From contig JADKEF010000001.1 of the NCBI GenBank assembly GCA_016718135.1, positions 176,001-240,000 on the forward strand: a stretch of DNA of 64,000 bases. The letters are read 5' to 3'. Source of the DNA: Acidobacteriota bacterium. Lineage in GTDB: Bacteria; Acidobacteriota; Blastocatellia; Pyrinomonadales; Pyrinomonadaceae. The notes beneath the pieces are model-generated. The model searched no databases, was not told the DNA's origin, and saw only the letters and a list, made by a program, of their open reading frames with translations. The position numbers were made by a program, and so were the translations under genes. Positions 8,921-17,008 of the stretch are shown here, piece by piece (the stretch's first letter is position 1; each line of letters begins with the position of its first letter).

Positions 8921-10096
8921 ATGAACGGGAAGCGAACGGTCATGATAGTAGCAGGCGAGGCGTCGGGTGACGCGCATGCAGCTAAACTCGTTTGTGCGAT
9001 CAGGGAAGCACTGCCTGCGGTCCGGTTCGAGTTTTTTGGAGCCGCAGGTCCAAAGATGCGGGGAGCCGGTGTCGAGGCTATCGTTGAATCTGATTCACTT
9101 GCGATCGTCGGCCTTGCTGAAATAGGTCGGGCCCTGCCCATGTTTCTCAAAGCTAAGAGCGATCTAAAAAGGGCGGCGTCTGCAAGAAAACCGGATATTG
9201 TGATCCTGGTGGATTTTCCGGACTTCAACCTTAAACTGGCAAAGTCATTGAAAAAGCTGGGCTTCTTGGTTGTTTACTACATTTCACCCCAGCTCTGGGC
9301 CTGGCGGAAATATCGGATCAGCTCAATTCGAAAATACGTCGATCTGTTGATCACGATCTTGCCATTTGAAAAGGAATGGTATTCAAAACGGGGAGTCGAG
9401 CACGTCGAGTACGTCGGGAACCCCTTGGCGAACGAGGTTCGGTCTAGTCGGCCGCGGGGAGAATTCTGCTCCGACCATGGTCTAGATCCGTCACGCCCGC
9501 TCGTGGCACTCCTGCCGGGAAGTCGGCATAAAGAGATCGAAAGAATTCTACCGATGATGCTCGACGCGGCCGCGGAATTGACGGTCAAGGTGCCGAAAGC
9601 TCAATTTCTTATCGCGGCGGGTTCGACTCGGGCGAGACAGGATATCAAGACTATCTTGGCGAATCGGGTAATCGAGCACCCCTTTAAGGTAGTTGAGCAG
9701 GAAACCTACGATGCTCTGAACGCCTCTGATGTCGCCGCGGTAACAAGCGGCACCGCGACGCTTGAGGCTGGCATTGTCGGAACGCCGATGGCTATAGTTT
9801 ACAAGTCTTCCGCGATTAACTACGCCCTGCTCCGTCCTCTCATCTCAGTCGAACATTTCGGCCTAATAAACCTTATCGCTGGTGAAAGGGTGGCAACTGA
9901 ACTCATTCAGGGAGAACTCACGCCAAAATCTCTCGCTGCCGAATTGTTCCGGTTGCTCGAACCAGTGGCAAATGCTGAAATGCGATCGAAACTTCAAAAG
10001 GCAACTGACAAACTCGGTGCAGGTGGAGCCTCAAAACGGGCAGCCGAGGTGATATTAAAACTAATCGATCGTTCCCCGTCTAGTTTCCTTTCTTGA
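8921..10096 (+). CDS. lpxB: Lipid-A-disaccharide synthase
   Basis: Inverting glycosyltransferase (GT19) that joins UDP-2,3-diacylglucosamine and lipid X to form the lipid A disaccharide at the inner face of the inner membrane. The chain is 391 aa. Signatures are MIVAGEASGDAHAAKLV at the N-terminus, FFGAAGPKMRGAGVE, DFPDFNLKLAK, YYISPQLWAWR, LLPGSRHKEIERILP and the C-terminal SGTATLEAGIVGTPMAIVYK. I chose the ATG at 8921 because it directly precedes the conserved GKRTVMIVAGE start, with a weak GAG-containing ribosome site; a TTG at 8894 would add nine residues. Its 3' end overlaps the convergent gene at 10080-10577 by 17 bp. lpxD, acting earlier in the same pathway, lies just beyond on the opposite strand. 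Confidence 0.95.
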   Translation: MNGKRTVMIVAGEASGDAHAAKLVCAIREALPAVRFEFFGAAGPKMRGAGVEAIVESDSLAIVGLAEIGRALPMFLKAKSDLKRAASARKPDIVILVDFPDFNLKLAKSLKKLGFLVVYYISPQLWAWRKYRISSIRKYVDLLITILPFEKEWYSKRGVEHVEYVGNPLANEVRSSRPRGEFCSDHGLDPSRPLVALLPGSRHKEIERILPMMLDAAAELTVKVPKAQFLIAAGSTRARQDIKTILANRVIEHPFKVVEQETYDALNASDVAAVTSGTATLEAGIVGTPMAIVYKSSAINYALLRPLISVEHFGLINLIAGERVATELIQGELTPKSLAAELFRLLEPVANAEMRSKLQKATDKLGAGGASKRAAEVILKLIDRSPSSFLS

Positions 10097-10577
10097 TCGC
10101 TGTTAACGCCTCTAATTCATGTGTCTTCACGCGAATATCCGATTCTAATTGGTAGATCCGAAGGTTCATCGTGCGAAGTACAACAATTCGTGGAGACAAA
10201 ACCTTGAGTTCATCAATACTCTCGCCTGCCGATAGTGGTATTACTGAAATACGCTCATCAACACGTCCACCTGTTCCGTCTGGCAACATTTTCGCTATGC
10301 GAACGAGATAGCGTTGGTCGACCGCCATCCCGTACTGGGAGTCGGCGATGAGTTCCTCTACGTCAGCCTTTCCTTTCACCAGATGCAGGATTTGGAGTCG
10401 AACTTTCGCTCGCAGAAGAATATTTACGGGCCCGATGTGCGTGCATTTGGCCACCACGATCATCTCGGCGTTATTGATGTAGTTGTCGAGCGGAGCAAAT
10501 CTCTCCTGAGCAGAGAGGTTCACAGCGAGTAGGGTTATGGTAAAGATCGCCGATAGGGCGATCGACTGACCGGACAT
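10080..10577 (-). CDS. Secreted protein of unknown function
   Basis: A 165-aa protein that I do not recognise. Residues 1-24 are a typical signal peptide ending in AQ, and the mature part is a mixed alpha/beta sequence without Cys pairs, metal motifs or repeats that I can name. It opens with an NYINNAEMIVVAKCTHIGP segment and a strand-rich middle and ends in a charged helix. The start at 10577 is supported by a near-perfect AGGAGG ribosome site 8 nt upstream. The gene is convergent with lpxB and overlaps it by 17 bp. It sits 50 bp downstream of lpxD's stop codon on the other side of a small gap, with no shared operon evident. Confidence 0.7.
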   Translation of the reverse strand: MSGQSIALSAIFTITLLAVNLSAQERFAPLDNYINNAEMIVVAKCTHIGPVNILLRAKVRLQILHLVKGKADVEELIADSQYGMAVDQRYLVRIAKMLPDGTGGRVDERISVIPLSAGESIDELKVLSPRIVVLRTMNLRIYQLESDIRVKTHELEALTAIKKGN

Positions 10578-10627
10578 AATTCGGCCCTCCTATGTATCCA
10601 TAGAACGGAGCCAAATGAGTCGACTTG

Positions 10628-11629
10628 CTATTCTTCTGTGCGTTTGGTTAGTTCCTTGACCTGATTCTTGAGGCGCTCGATGCCCTTTACGTGGGCATTT
10701 TGTCGTTTGTACTCATCCAGGGGCTGGACTGGTGTTCCCCACCAGACGCCAGGGCGAACTGTCTTGCCCGGTAGAACTCCTGCCTGCGAGCCGATTATTG
10801 CACCGCTTTTGACCAGAGCGTGATCACCCATTCCGACCTGGCCACCTATCACGCAGTCATCCTCGATCACGGTGCTACCTGAAATGCCTGTTTGGGCAGC
10901 AATAACCACTCGTTTTCCAATTCGAACATTTTGCGCGATCTGGACGAGATTGTCGATCTTTGTGCCTTCGCCGATACGGGTTTCGCCAAGAGCTCCGCGG
11001 TCGATGCAGGAATTCGCTCCGATCTCGACGTTGTCCTCGATCACGACAATGCCGATCTGTGGGAATATATGATACTCCCCGTTGCCATCTTTCACGTATC
11101 CGAAACCTGCGGCTCCGATGACCGTCCCGGCATGGATAACACAATTATTTCCAATACTAACGCCGTCATAGAGAACGCAGTTCGAATGAATTACCGTCGA
11201 GGTTCCGACCCTGACATTCTTGCCGATCTTCACGCCATCGTTAAGTTCTGATCCCTCGCCGACGAGCGAACCTTCCCCGACCACTACGAAGGCACCGACA
11301 AAATTTGCACGAATCTCAGAATTGGTCGGTATGTGAGACGTATCATGCCAAAACCTTGGGCTTTCTTTTGAGAAGAGTTTCGGAGCTATGAGAGCGAATG
11401 CTAGTTTCGGATTAGCGGAAAAGATTAGAGCGGCATCGTGAGCTCCAGGATCAAACCCAATGGGGACGATAATGCACGCCGCATCTGAATCACCTATTTC
11501 CTTGCCCTTCTCGAGGAAGGCGATCTGGCCGGCGGCCGCTTTATGTAGATCTGCGACAGACGATATCTCAATGTTCCCGTCGCCGACTAGCTCGGCGGAA
11601 AGAAAATCGGCTATTTCCTGAGTCTTCAT
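10628..11629 (-). CDS. lpxD: UDP-3-O-(3-hydroxyacyl)glucosamine N-acyltransferase
   Basis: Third enzyme of lipid A synthesis; it adds a second 3-hydroxyacyl chain from acyl-ACP to the amino group of UDP-3-O-acyl-glucosamine. The 333 aa show the family layout: an N-terminal uridine-binding domain (about 1-105), a left-handed beta-helix of hexapeptide repeats (IGKNVRVGTSTVIHSNCVL, VEIGANSCIDRG, IGKRVVIAAQTG), a characteristic GAAGFGYV loop at mid-length, and a C-terminal helix (PLDEYKRQNAHVKGIERLKNQVKEL). Length is close to E. coli LpxD. No fabZ or lpxA is linked here, unlike the classical cluster. Confidence 0.95.
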   Translation of the reverse strand: MKTQEIADFLSAELVGDGNIEISSVADLHKAAAGQIAFLEKGKEIGDSDAACIIVPIGFDPGAHDAALIFSANPKLAFALIAPKLFSKESPRFWHDTSHIPTNSEIRANFVGAFVVVGEGSLVGEGSELNDGVKIGKNVRVGTSTVIHSNCVLYDGVSIGNNCVIHAGTVIGAAGFGYVKDGNGEYHIFPQIGIVVIEDNVEIGANSCIDRGALGETRIGEGTKIDNLVQIAQNVRIGKRVVIAAQTGISGSTVIEDDCVIGGQVGMGDHALVKSGAIIGSQAGVLPGKTVRPGVWWGTPVQPLDEYKRQNAHVKGIERLKNQVKELTKRTEE

Positions 11630-11667
11630 TGCGTCTAATGTAATTTGTTTTTACCGAAAAGTCAGGT

Positions 11668-11949
11668 CTACTGACGTTCGGCAGCGTTGACGACGCTTTG
11701 CAGGAAGATCTCGGTGCCGATAATCTCGACGCCTTGTTCACGTTCGAGTTTGAGTAGGACTTCGGCAGATTCGCTATCGAGAAAATCGAGATCAGCGAGG
11801 TCGATCATTATTGAATTGCCGTTCTCTGATTGTGTCTGGCTAGCAATGCGGCCGAGCAGTTCAGCGTCTTCGCGGAACATGTCTCCATCGACGCGGAATA
11901 TTGTTATTCCCCGCTCGGCGTCGTCGATCTGCGTTATCTGTGTTGGCAT
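11668..11949 (-). CDS. STAS-domain protein (anti-sigma factor antagonist-like)
   Basis: A 93-aa single-domain STAS protein. Visible features are the beta-strand/loop ITIFRVDGDM, the hydrophobic strand SIMIDLADLDFLDSESAEVLLKL and a final EIIGTEIFLQSVV helix. In SpoIIAA/RsbV relatives a Ser in the DS-S-G loop after the conserved Asp is phosphorylated by a cognate kinase; here the loop reads DSESA, so Ser is available but the loop is atypical. The gene sits between EamA (downstream) and lpxD on the same strand without a clear partner kinase. A GAF-SpoIIE phosphatase at 53.3 kb is the only possible partner in the window, and a link is speculative. Confidence 0.7.
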   Translation of the reverse strand: MPTQITQIDDAERGITIFRVDGDMFREDAELLGRIASQTQSENGNSIMIDLADLDFLDSESAEVLLKLEREQGVEIIGTEIFLQSVVNAAERQ

Positions 11950-11989
11950 TTCTAGCGATTAGATGACGAATTTACGCAAAAAGCAAGCC

Positions 11990-12892
11990 CTATGTTTCGG
12001 CCGGAACAAATTTCTTCGTGACCAGAAAGACGCCGGCGAAGATAAGGGTAGCCGCGACGATGAATATCGAGGTAACACTCTCACCCAGAAATAGGACCGC
12101 GAGCGTAAATCCTATCAGCGGCTGGAGATAGACGAATACGGCGACCGTGGATGGATTGACTTTTGACAGGGCCCAAGCATTCAGTAAATACGGGGCCGCC
12201 GTCGCTCCAATTGCGATGTAAATACTGATCAGCCAAATATTGGTGGGTACTGCCGCGAGATCGATCGTCGATAGTGAGTATGCCCCGAGCGGAATGCAGA
12301 CCATGCTCGCGAAAATAAATACCCACATCATCGAGCGAAAGATGCCGTTTCGCATGATCGCCTGTTTCGATGTCGCAACGTAGAGACCATAGGCGAGGCA
12401 GTTGATGATGATGCAAATGTCGCCAAGTGTGGTTTGTGACGAGAAAGACGCCTTGCGCGGGTCTATCAGAATTATCACACCGATCGCTGCAAGGATGATC
12501 CCTGCGATCTTGGGTATTGTGAGTCTCTCAAAGCCAGCGATCGCTCCGACCGCGAGGGCAAATACGGGGATCATCACTGCAAGCAGGGAAGTGTTCGACG
12601 CAGTTGTGAGCGAGAGGCCGCCGATGAAGAACAGTTGATTGAGGACAACGCCGAAAAGACTGAGTACCGCAAACCGCCAGTAATCGCCCTTTTCCCTTAA
12701 CCAGAATCGGCCGCGAAAAGCTTGTATGCCAATGAGGATAGCCGCAGTGATCGCAGTTCGAATGCCGACCAGTGCGACGGGCGGTAGAACTGCTAAAACT
12801 ATCTTACCGATCACAGGTAGCGAACCAAACAATAGCTGCGCCGGGATGAGGGCGAGGAATGCTGTCGTGGGATTTTCCTGTTTGTCTAACAT
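11990..12892 (-). CDS. EamA-family (DMT superfamily) transporter
   Basis: A 300-aa inner-membrane protein with about ten hydrophobic helices arranged as two EamA repeats: residues about 8-140 (QLLFGSLPVIGKIVL ... NTSLLAVMIPVFALAVGAI) and about 155-295 (GDICIIINCLAYGLYVATSKQ ... NPSTVAVFVYLQPLIGFTLAVLFLGE). The second-repeat signature (P..A.....P......G....GE) is clear. Such proteins usually export amino acids or other metabolites; the substrate cannot be read from the sequence. I placed the start at 12892, where ATG overlaps the pdhC stop codon by one base (TAATG), so it is probably translationally coupled to the pdh operon. A longer frame opening at 12985 runs inside pdhC and is less likely. 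Confidence 0.8.
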   Translation of the reverse strand: MLDKQENPTTAFLALIPAQLLFGSLPVIGKIVLAVLPPVALVGIRTAITAAILIGIQAFRGRFWLREKGDYWRFAVLSLFGVVLNQLFFIGGLSLTTASNTSLLAVMIPVFALAVGAIAGFERLTIPKIAGIILAAIGVIILIDPRKASFSSQTTLGDICIIINCLAYGLYVATSKQAIMRNGIFRSMMWVFIFASMVCIPLGAYSLSTIDLAAVPTNIWLISIYIAIGATAAPYLLNAWALSKVNPSTVAVFVYLQPLIGFTLAVLFLGESVTSIFIVAATLIFAGVFLVTKKFVPAET

Positions 12893-14202
12893 TAAGCCAG
12901 CATCATCGCCGGCTGTTCGAGCATTTGCTTGAACGTTTGTAAGAATTTCGCTCCGGTCGCACCGTCGATGACGCGGTGGTCGCAAGACATCGTGACGTTC
13001 ATGATGTTGCGGATAACTATTTCGCCATCTCGAACAACGGCTACAGGAGCAGCTCCGCCGATGGCGAGAATTCCAGCCTCAGGCGGATTGATGATCGCTG
13101 TAAATTCTTTGATACCAAACATTCCGAGGTTTGAGATCGAGAAAGTTGCACCGGTGTATTCTTCCGGCTGAAGTTTCTTGGCCTTGGCTTTTGCTGCTAA
13201 GTCTTTGACCTCGGCCGCTATTTCGATAAAGCCTTTGAGATTCGCCCCGCGAATGACCGGCGTGATCAAACCTTCGTCGATCGCGACAGCAACGCCGATA
13301 TCTGCCTGCTGATAGAAGCGGATCGACTTGTCTTGGTATGACGCATTTACGAATGGGTGTTTTACAAGCGACAGGGCTGCGACCTTGACCACGATGTCGT
13401 TGACGCTGATCTTTTGATCCTCGGAAACGCTTGCATTTATTGCTTTTCGGAGTGCGAGAGCGTTATCCATCTCGATCTCGACAGTAAGGTAAAATGTCGG
13501 GATCGGGCCGATCGATTCGGCGAGGCGGCTGGCGATGATCTGCCGCATCTTCGAGGTGTTTTCGTCATGAAATGGCGACGCTCCGACGATCGTCGATGCC
13601 ACAAATTCTCTTGCCGGAGCAGTTGCGGTCGACGTCGGTCCACCTTCCATCGCAGATTCGATATCACGTTTAATGATGCGCCCGTTGGGGCCGCTGCCTG
13701 TGATCGATTTCAGATCCACGCCATTCTCGGCCGCCATGCGGGCCGCGATCGGTGAGACGATCATTCGACCATCGGATTGCGGATCGCGGATTGCGGATTG
13801 CGGATTTGGAACTGCGGCGATAGGAGTCGCAACCGGCAAGGTTGCTAGGGGAACTGGCGGATCGGTCGCCTCTTCTCCTCCACTCCTCTTCTCCCTTTCT
13901 TTCTTCTCAGCTTTCGCAGATCCGTTCGACCCAATTTCGGCCAACAAACCCGAAATATCTTCGCCTGCCTTGCCGATAATGGCAATTGCTTCGCCGAGTA
14001 GTGCAGTTTCGCCAGCACCTCTAAGGATCTTAAGTACGGTGCCGTCGGAGAGGGCGGTCATTTCCATCGTCGCCTTGTCGGTATCGACCTCGGCGAGAGT
14101 TTCACCAGACTCGTAATTGTCTCCCTCGTTCTTGACCCAACGAGCGATCTGCCCTTCTTCCATCGTGGGCGAGAGTTTCGGCATTAAGAATTTTTCAGCC
14201 AT
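12892..14202 (-). CDS. pdhC: Pyruvate dehydrogenase E2, dihydrolipoamide acetyltransferase
   Basis: Core of the pyruvate dehydrogenase complex, passing the acetyl group from lipoamide to CoA. The 436 aa contain one lipoyl domain (residues 1-78, with the lipoylated Lys at about 43 in VDTDKATMEM), a linker, an E1/E3-binding domain (about 148-185, VSPIAARMAAENGVDL and GPNGRIIKRDIE) and a catalytic domain (about 205-436) with the active-site motif SCDHRVIDGATGAKF. A 35-bp run of five heptanucleotide repeats lies in the linker (13774-13808) and encodes NPQSAIRDPQSD-type sequence. It is 12 bp downstream of pdhB and coupled to the EamA gene. No E3 gene is nearby. Confidence 0.94.
   Translation of the reverse strand: MAEKFLMPKLSPTMEEGQIARWVKNEGDNYESGETLAEVDTDKATMEMTALSDGTVLKILRGAGETALLGEAIAIIGKAGEDISGLLAEIGSNGSAKAEKKEREKRSGGEEATDPPVPLATLPVATPIAAVPNPQSAIRDPQSDGRMIVSPIAARMAAENGVDLKSITGSGPNGRIIKRDIESAMEGGPTSTATAPAREFVASTIVGASPFHDENTSKMRQIIASRLAESIGPIPTFYLTVEIEMDNALALRKAINASVSEDQKISVNDIVVKVAALSLVKHPFVNASYQDKSIRFYQQADIGVAVAIDEGLITPVIRGANLKGFIEIAAEVKDLAAKAKAKKLQPEEYTGATFSISNLGMFGIKEFTAIINPPEAGILAIGGAAPVAVVRDGEIVIRNIMNVTMSCDHRVIDGATGAKFLQTFKQMLEQPAMMLA
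13774..13808. repeat. Heptanucleotide tandem repeat inside pdhC linker
   Basis: Five consecutive 7-bp units read GGATTGC, GGATCGC, GGATTGC, GGATTGC and GGATTTG on the plus strand. They fall in the inter-domain linker of E2. The unit length matches the two other heptad arrays in this window, at 20504-20573 and 23472-23550. Confidence 0.9.
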
Positions 14203-14214
14203 AGAATTGAGTAT

Positions 14215-15198
14215 TTACAGGTAGCAGACTTCCTTTACAGCGGCGACGATCTTTGCAACATCGGGCAATGCTAAAGCTTCCAGATTCTTGGCATACGGAT
14301 TCGGAGCTTCGGCAGTCGAGATGCGTTTTACCGGTGCGTCGAGGTAATCAAATGCATGTTCCATCACCGTATGCGAGATCTCGGCTCCGACGCTCGCGAA
14401 ATAGTGCGATTCCTCGGCGATCACGAGGCGATTGGTTTTCTTGACCGAATTTACGATCGTGTCGATATCTAAAGGCTTGATCGTACGCGGATCGATGACC
14501 TCGACTGAGACGCCAAATTCCTGTTGGATCTTTTCCGCGGCTTCGAGAGCCAAAGGAACAGTCATCGAACGGGCGACGATCGTGCAGTCCCTGCCTTCGC
14601 GTTTGATGTCGGCGACTCCTAGCGGGATGATGAAATCTTCATCTTCGGGAACCTCACCTTTGTTCCCGTACATGCGTTCCTGTTCGAGGAACAGTACGGG
14701 ATTATCGTCACGGATCGCTGCTTTTAACAAACCTTTTGCGTCGGCTGCCGTCGACGGCATGACGACCTTCAGCCCTGGGAAATTCGCATAAAATGCTTCG
14801 AGAGCCTGCGAATGCTGCGATGAAACCTGATAAGCCGAGCCGTTTGGTCCGCGAAAGACGATCGGCACCTTGAACTGGCCGCCCGACATGTAGAGCATCT
14901 TCGCCGCGTGATTGATGATCTGATCGGCTGCGAGGATCGAGAAGTTCCACGTCATGAACTCGATCACCGGACGCAAACCAGCCATCGCCGCACCGACGCC
15001 GACGGCCGCAAAGCCAAGCTCGGTGATCGGTGTATCGACGACCCGCTTGTCACCAAACTCTTTCCAGAGCCCACGCGTGACCTTGTAGGCGCCATCGTAT
15101 TCCGCGACTTCCTCGCCCATGACGAAGACGTTTTCGTCTCGTATGATCTCTTCACGCAATGCCTGATTGAGAGCATCACGAATAGTTAATACCGCCAT
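14215..15198 (-). CDS. pdhB: Pyruvate dehydrogenase E1 component, beta subunit
   Basis: Transketolase-like C-terminal half of the heterotetrameric thiamine-diphosphate enzyme that decarboxylates pyruvate. The 327 aa open with MAVLTIRDALNQALREEI and MGEEVAEYDGAYKVTRGL, then show DTPITELGFAAVGVGAAMAGLRPVIEF, the aromatic/His region QVSSQHSQALEAFYANFPGL, and VIDPRTIKPLDIDTIVNSVKKTNRLVIAEE near the end, all typical of PdhB/AcoB. It begins 3 bp after the DUF2442 gene and lies 12 bp ahead of pdhC, so the five genes 16877-12892 read as one transcript. Confidence 0.95.
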   Translation of the reverse strand: MAVLTIRDALNQALREEIIRDENVFVMGEEVAEYDGAYKVTRGLWKEFGDKRVVDTPITELGFAAVGVGAAMAGLRPVIEFMTWNFSILAADQIINHAAKMLYMSGGQFKVPIVFRGPNGSAYQVSSQHSQALEAFYANFPGLKVVMPSTAADAKGLLKAAIRDDNPVLFLEQERMYGNKGEVPEDEDFIIPLGVADIKREGRDCTIVARSMTVPLALEAAEKIQQEFGVSVEVIDPRTIKPLDIDTIVNSVKKTNRLVIAEESHYFASVGAEISHTVMEHAFDYLDAPVKRISTAEAPNPYAKNLEALALPDVAKIVAAVKEVCYL

Positions 15199-15201
15199 AT
15201 T

Positions 15202-15480
15202 TTATGCAACCAGCTCCATTTCCGAGCTTTCAGCCCAAGCCGGGGTTAAATCGTAATACAAAGTGTCAGGGTCGATATCTACATCTTCGCCCCATCCGAT
15301 CGTTCTGCTTTCCGTTACGCGGATTGCGCGAAATACAGCTCGATCATTTCTAATCTTTTCGAAAACCGGGCCACGAAGGTATTTCTCGAGATCGACATCG
15401 CGGTCTGATCCGTTAGTGAACCAAATGTGCACTACGAAATCTTCAAGTGGCTCAACTTTTGTGACTCTTACCAGTTCCAT
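15202..15480 (-). CDS. DUF2442 protein
   Basis: A 92-aa protein of the DUF2442 family, recognisable from VTKVEPLEDFVVHIWFTNGSDRDVDLEKYL, followed by GPVFEKIRND and the end motif TIGWGEDVDIDPDTLYYDL. DUF2442 genes very often follow a DUF4160 gene, as here, where ATG comes directly after the DUF4160 stop codon. The pair is suspected to be a toxin-antitoxin-like module, but I know of no settled function. It sits inside the pdh operon between the E1 alpha and beta genes, with 3 bp to pdhB. Confidence 0.82.
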   Translation of the reverse strand: MELVRVTKVEPLEDFVVHIWFTNGSDRDVDLEKYLRGPVFEKIRNDRAVFRAIRVTESRTIGWGEDVDIDPDTLYYDLTPAWAESSEMELVA

Positions 15481-15741
15481 TTATCGTAACGGTTCGATCT
15501 GTTTAAGCGTTCCATTCGCCGTTGCCGTGTTCCAGCAGTCCATCAGTTCCAGGCGGTGTTGATCCGCCCATTCGAGAACCAAATTATGTGCCCTTCGGGG
15601 CAATCCGCCTGCGTAGACTCTAAGTGTTTGTATTTCGTATATCGCCTCGTCGCCGCCGTAGAAGGCATGAAAATGAGGCGGCGAATGTTCGCTGAAATAA
15701 AAGTAGATCGATATCCCAAAGAATCTACAAACACACGGCAT
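15481..15741 (-). CDS. DUF4160 protein
   Basis: An 86-aa DUF4160 protein: the family's opening pattern MP..CRFFGI.IYFYFSEH.PPHFHAFYGG is complete, followed by LPRRAHNLVLEWADQHR. The conserved PPHFHA histidines suggest metal or nucleic-acid contact, but the role is unproven. I chose the ATG at 15741, which has AAGGG 8 nt upstream and gives the canonical N-terminus; a TTG at 15747 is also in frame. It starts 11 bp after the pdhA stop and abuts DUF2442, so it would be co-transcribed with the pdh genes. Confidence 0.82.
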   Translation of the reverse strand: MPCVCRFFGISIYFYFSEHSPPHFHAFYGGDEAIYEIQTLRVYAGGLPRRAHNLVLEWADQHRLELMDCWNTATANGTLKQIEPLR

Positions 15742-15752
15742 AAGCAAAGCCC

Positions 15753-16877
15753 TTACGCATATACATCAGTCATCAACTCGCTCGGATCAGGAAACGGGCT
15801 TTCCTCCGCAAACTTAACGGCGGCGGCGACCGCTGTCATCGCCTCTTCCTCGATCTTGTCAAAATCCTTGTCGCCGAATACCTTCGCCTCTTTCAGGCTG
15901 TCTTTGAAGAGGACGATCGGGTCGCGTTCTTGATATTTTTTGATCTCGTCACGGGTTCGATAGTTTCCCGGATCGGACATCGAGTGGCCCATGTATCTGT
16001 ATGCGCGGATCTCAAGCAGCGTAGGCGAGCCATCTTTGCGGGCACGCTCGATCGCTCTGATCGTCGCGTCGCGAACGGCCATAACGTCCATACCATCGAC
16101 GAATTCGTTTGCCATTTCGAAGGCCTCGGCCTTCTTGGCAATGCTTCGCGAGGACATCGCACGTTTCTGCGATGTGCCCATTCCGTACTGGTTGTTTTCG
16201 CAGATATAGATGCAGGGAAGTTTCCAGAGCTGGGCCATATTGAGCGACTCGTGAAAAAGGCCTTGGTTGACCGCTGCTTCGCCAAAGAAATTTAGGACGA
16301 CTTGGTCCGTGCCTTTGTATTTGGCTGCATAAGCCATTCCGGTTCCGACACCGATCTGTCCGCCGACGATGCCGTGGCCGCCGTAGAACTCGTGTTCCTT
16401 AGAGAACATGTGCATCGAGCCGCCTTTGCCTTTCACACATCCGCCCTCTTTACCGTAAAGCTCCGCCATGACGCTCTCCGGCGTCATTCCCTTAATCATC
16501 GCCTGAACGTGGTCGCGGTACGACGTGATGACCATGTCGGTTGGCTTTAACGCCATCATCGAGCCAACCCCGATCGCTTCCTGGCCGATATACAGATGGC
16601 AAAAGCCGCCGATCATTCCCATACGGTAAACTTCGGCGCATTTCTCCTCGAACCGGCGACCAAGCACCATCTGATAAAGCATTTCACGCAGAAGCTTCTT
16701 GTCGAGCTTTTTGATCGCAGTTATCTGCGACTTACGCCGTTCGAGATATTCGGCCTGCGCGAGATCCACATCGACCAGGTCGAGTCCTTTCGCGGCCTCG
16801 GCTTTTGGACCAGTTCCGTTAATTGAGGTCTTGGTTGTCTTGGCTACCGTCTTTTGACGGGTTGCTGCTTTTGGCAA
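15753..16877 (-). CDS. pdhA: Pyruvate dehydrogenase E1 component, alpha subunit
   Basis: Thiamine-diphosphate-binding half of the E1 enzyme, starting the pyruvate-to-acetyl-CoA reaction. I place the start at a TTG (16877, 374 aa), 8 nt after a GGAGG ribosome site and downstream of a strong promoter; the longer frame to 17006 crosses that promoter. After an Ala/Lys-rich N-terminal tail, the core shows MVLGRRFEEKCAEVYRMG, GFCHLYIGQEAIGVG, TSYRDHVQAMIKG and GGHGIVGGQIGVGTGMAYA. The ThDP/Mg motif reads FFGEAAVNQG ... ENNQYGMGTS; the usual GDG is GEA here. The phosphorylation-loop-like MGHSMSDPGNYRTRDE is present. It is first in the pdh operon. Confidence 0.93.
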   Translation of the reverse strand: MPKAATRQKTVAKTTKTSINGTGPKAEAAKGLDLVDVDLAQAEYLERRKSQITAIKKLDKKLLREMLYQMVLGRRFEEKCAEVYRMGMIGGFCHLYIGQEAIGVGSMMALKPTDMVITSYRDHVQAMIKGMTPESVMAELYGKEGGCVKGKGGSMHMFSKEHEFYGGHGIVGGQIGVGTGMAYAAKYKGTDQVVLNFFGEAAVNQGLFHESLNMAQLWKLPCIYICENNQYGMGTSQKRAMSSRSIAKKAEAFEMANEFVDGMDVMAVRDATIRAIERARKDGSPTLLEIRAYRYMGHSMSDPGNYRTRDEIKKYQERDPIVLFKDSLKEAKVFGDKDFDKIEEEAMTAVAAAVKFAEESPFPDPSELMTDVYA

Positions 16878-16922
16878 AATCGATTCCTCCGTAGAACAAC
16901 GAGCAAATAAAGCGAATCCCCT

Positions 16923-16951
16923 ATTATAGGTGACGTAATTTGATTGTGCAA
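16923..16951 (-). promoter_or_regulatory. Sigma-70 promoter of the pdh operon
   Basis: On the minus strand TTGCAC (16946-16951) and a consensus TATAAT (16923-16928) are spaced by 17 bp. Transcription would begin near 16916, giving a leader of about 39 nt that includes the GGAGG ribosome site of pdhA. Confidence 0.75.
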
Positions 16952-17008
16952 AGAAAACATGGGATGTGGTCGTACCAATAGAAAATCTGCTACAATTCCG
17001 TTTCAAAT

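Noticed and set aside
12893..12985. Upstream extension of the EamA protein
   Set aside because: It reads inside pdhC. The start at 12892 coincides with the pdhC stop codon and gives the usual N-terminus.
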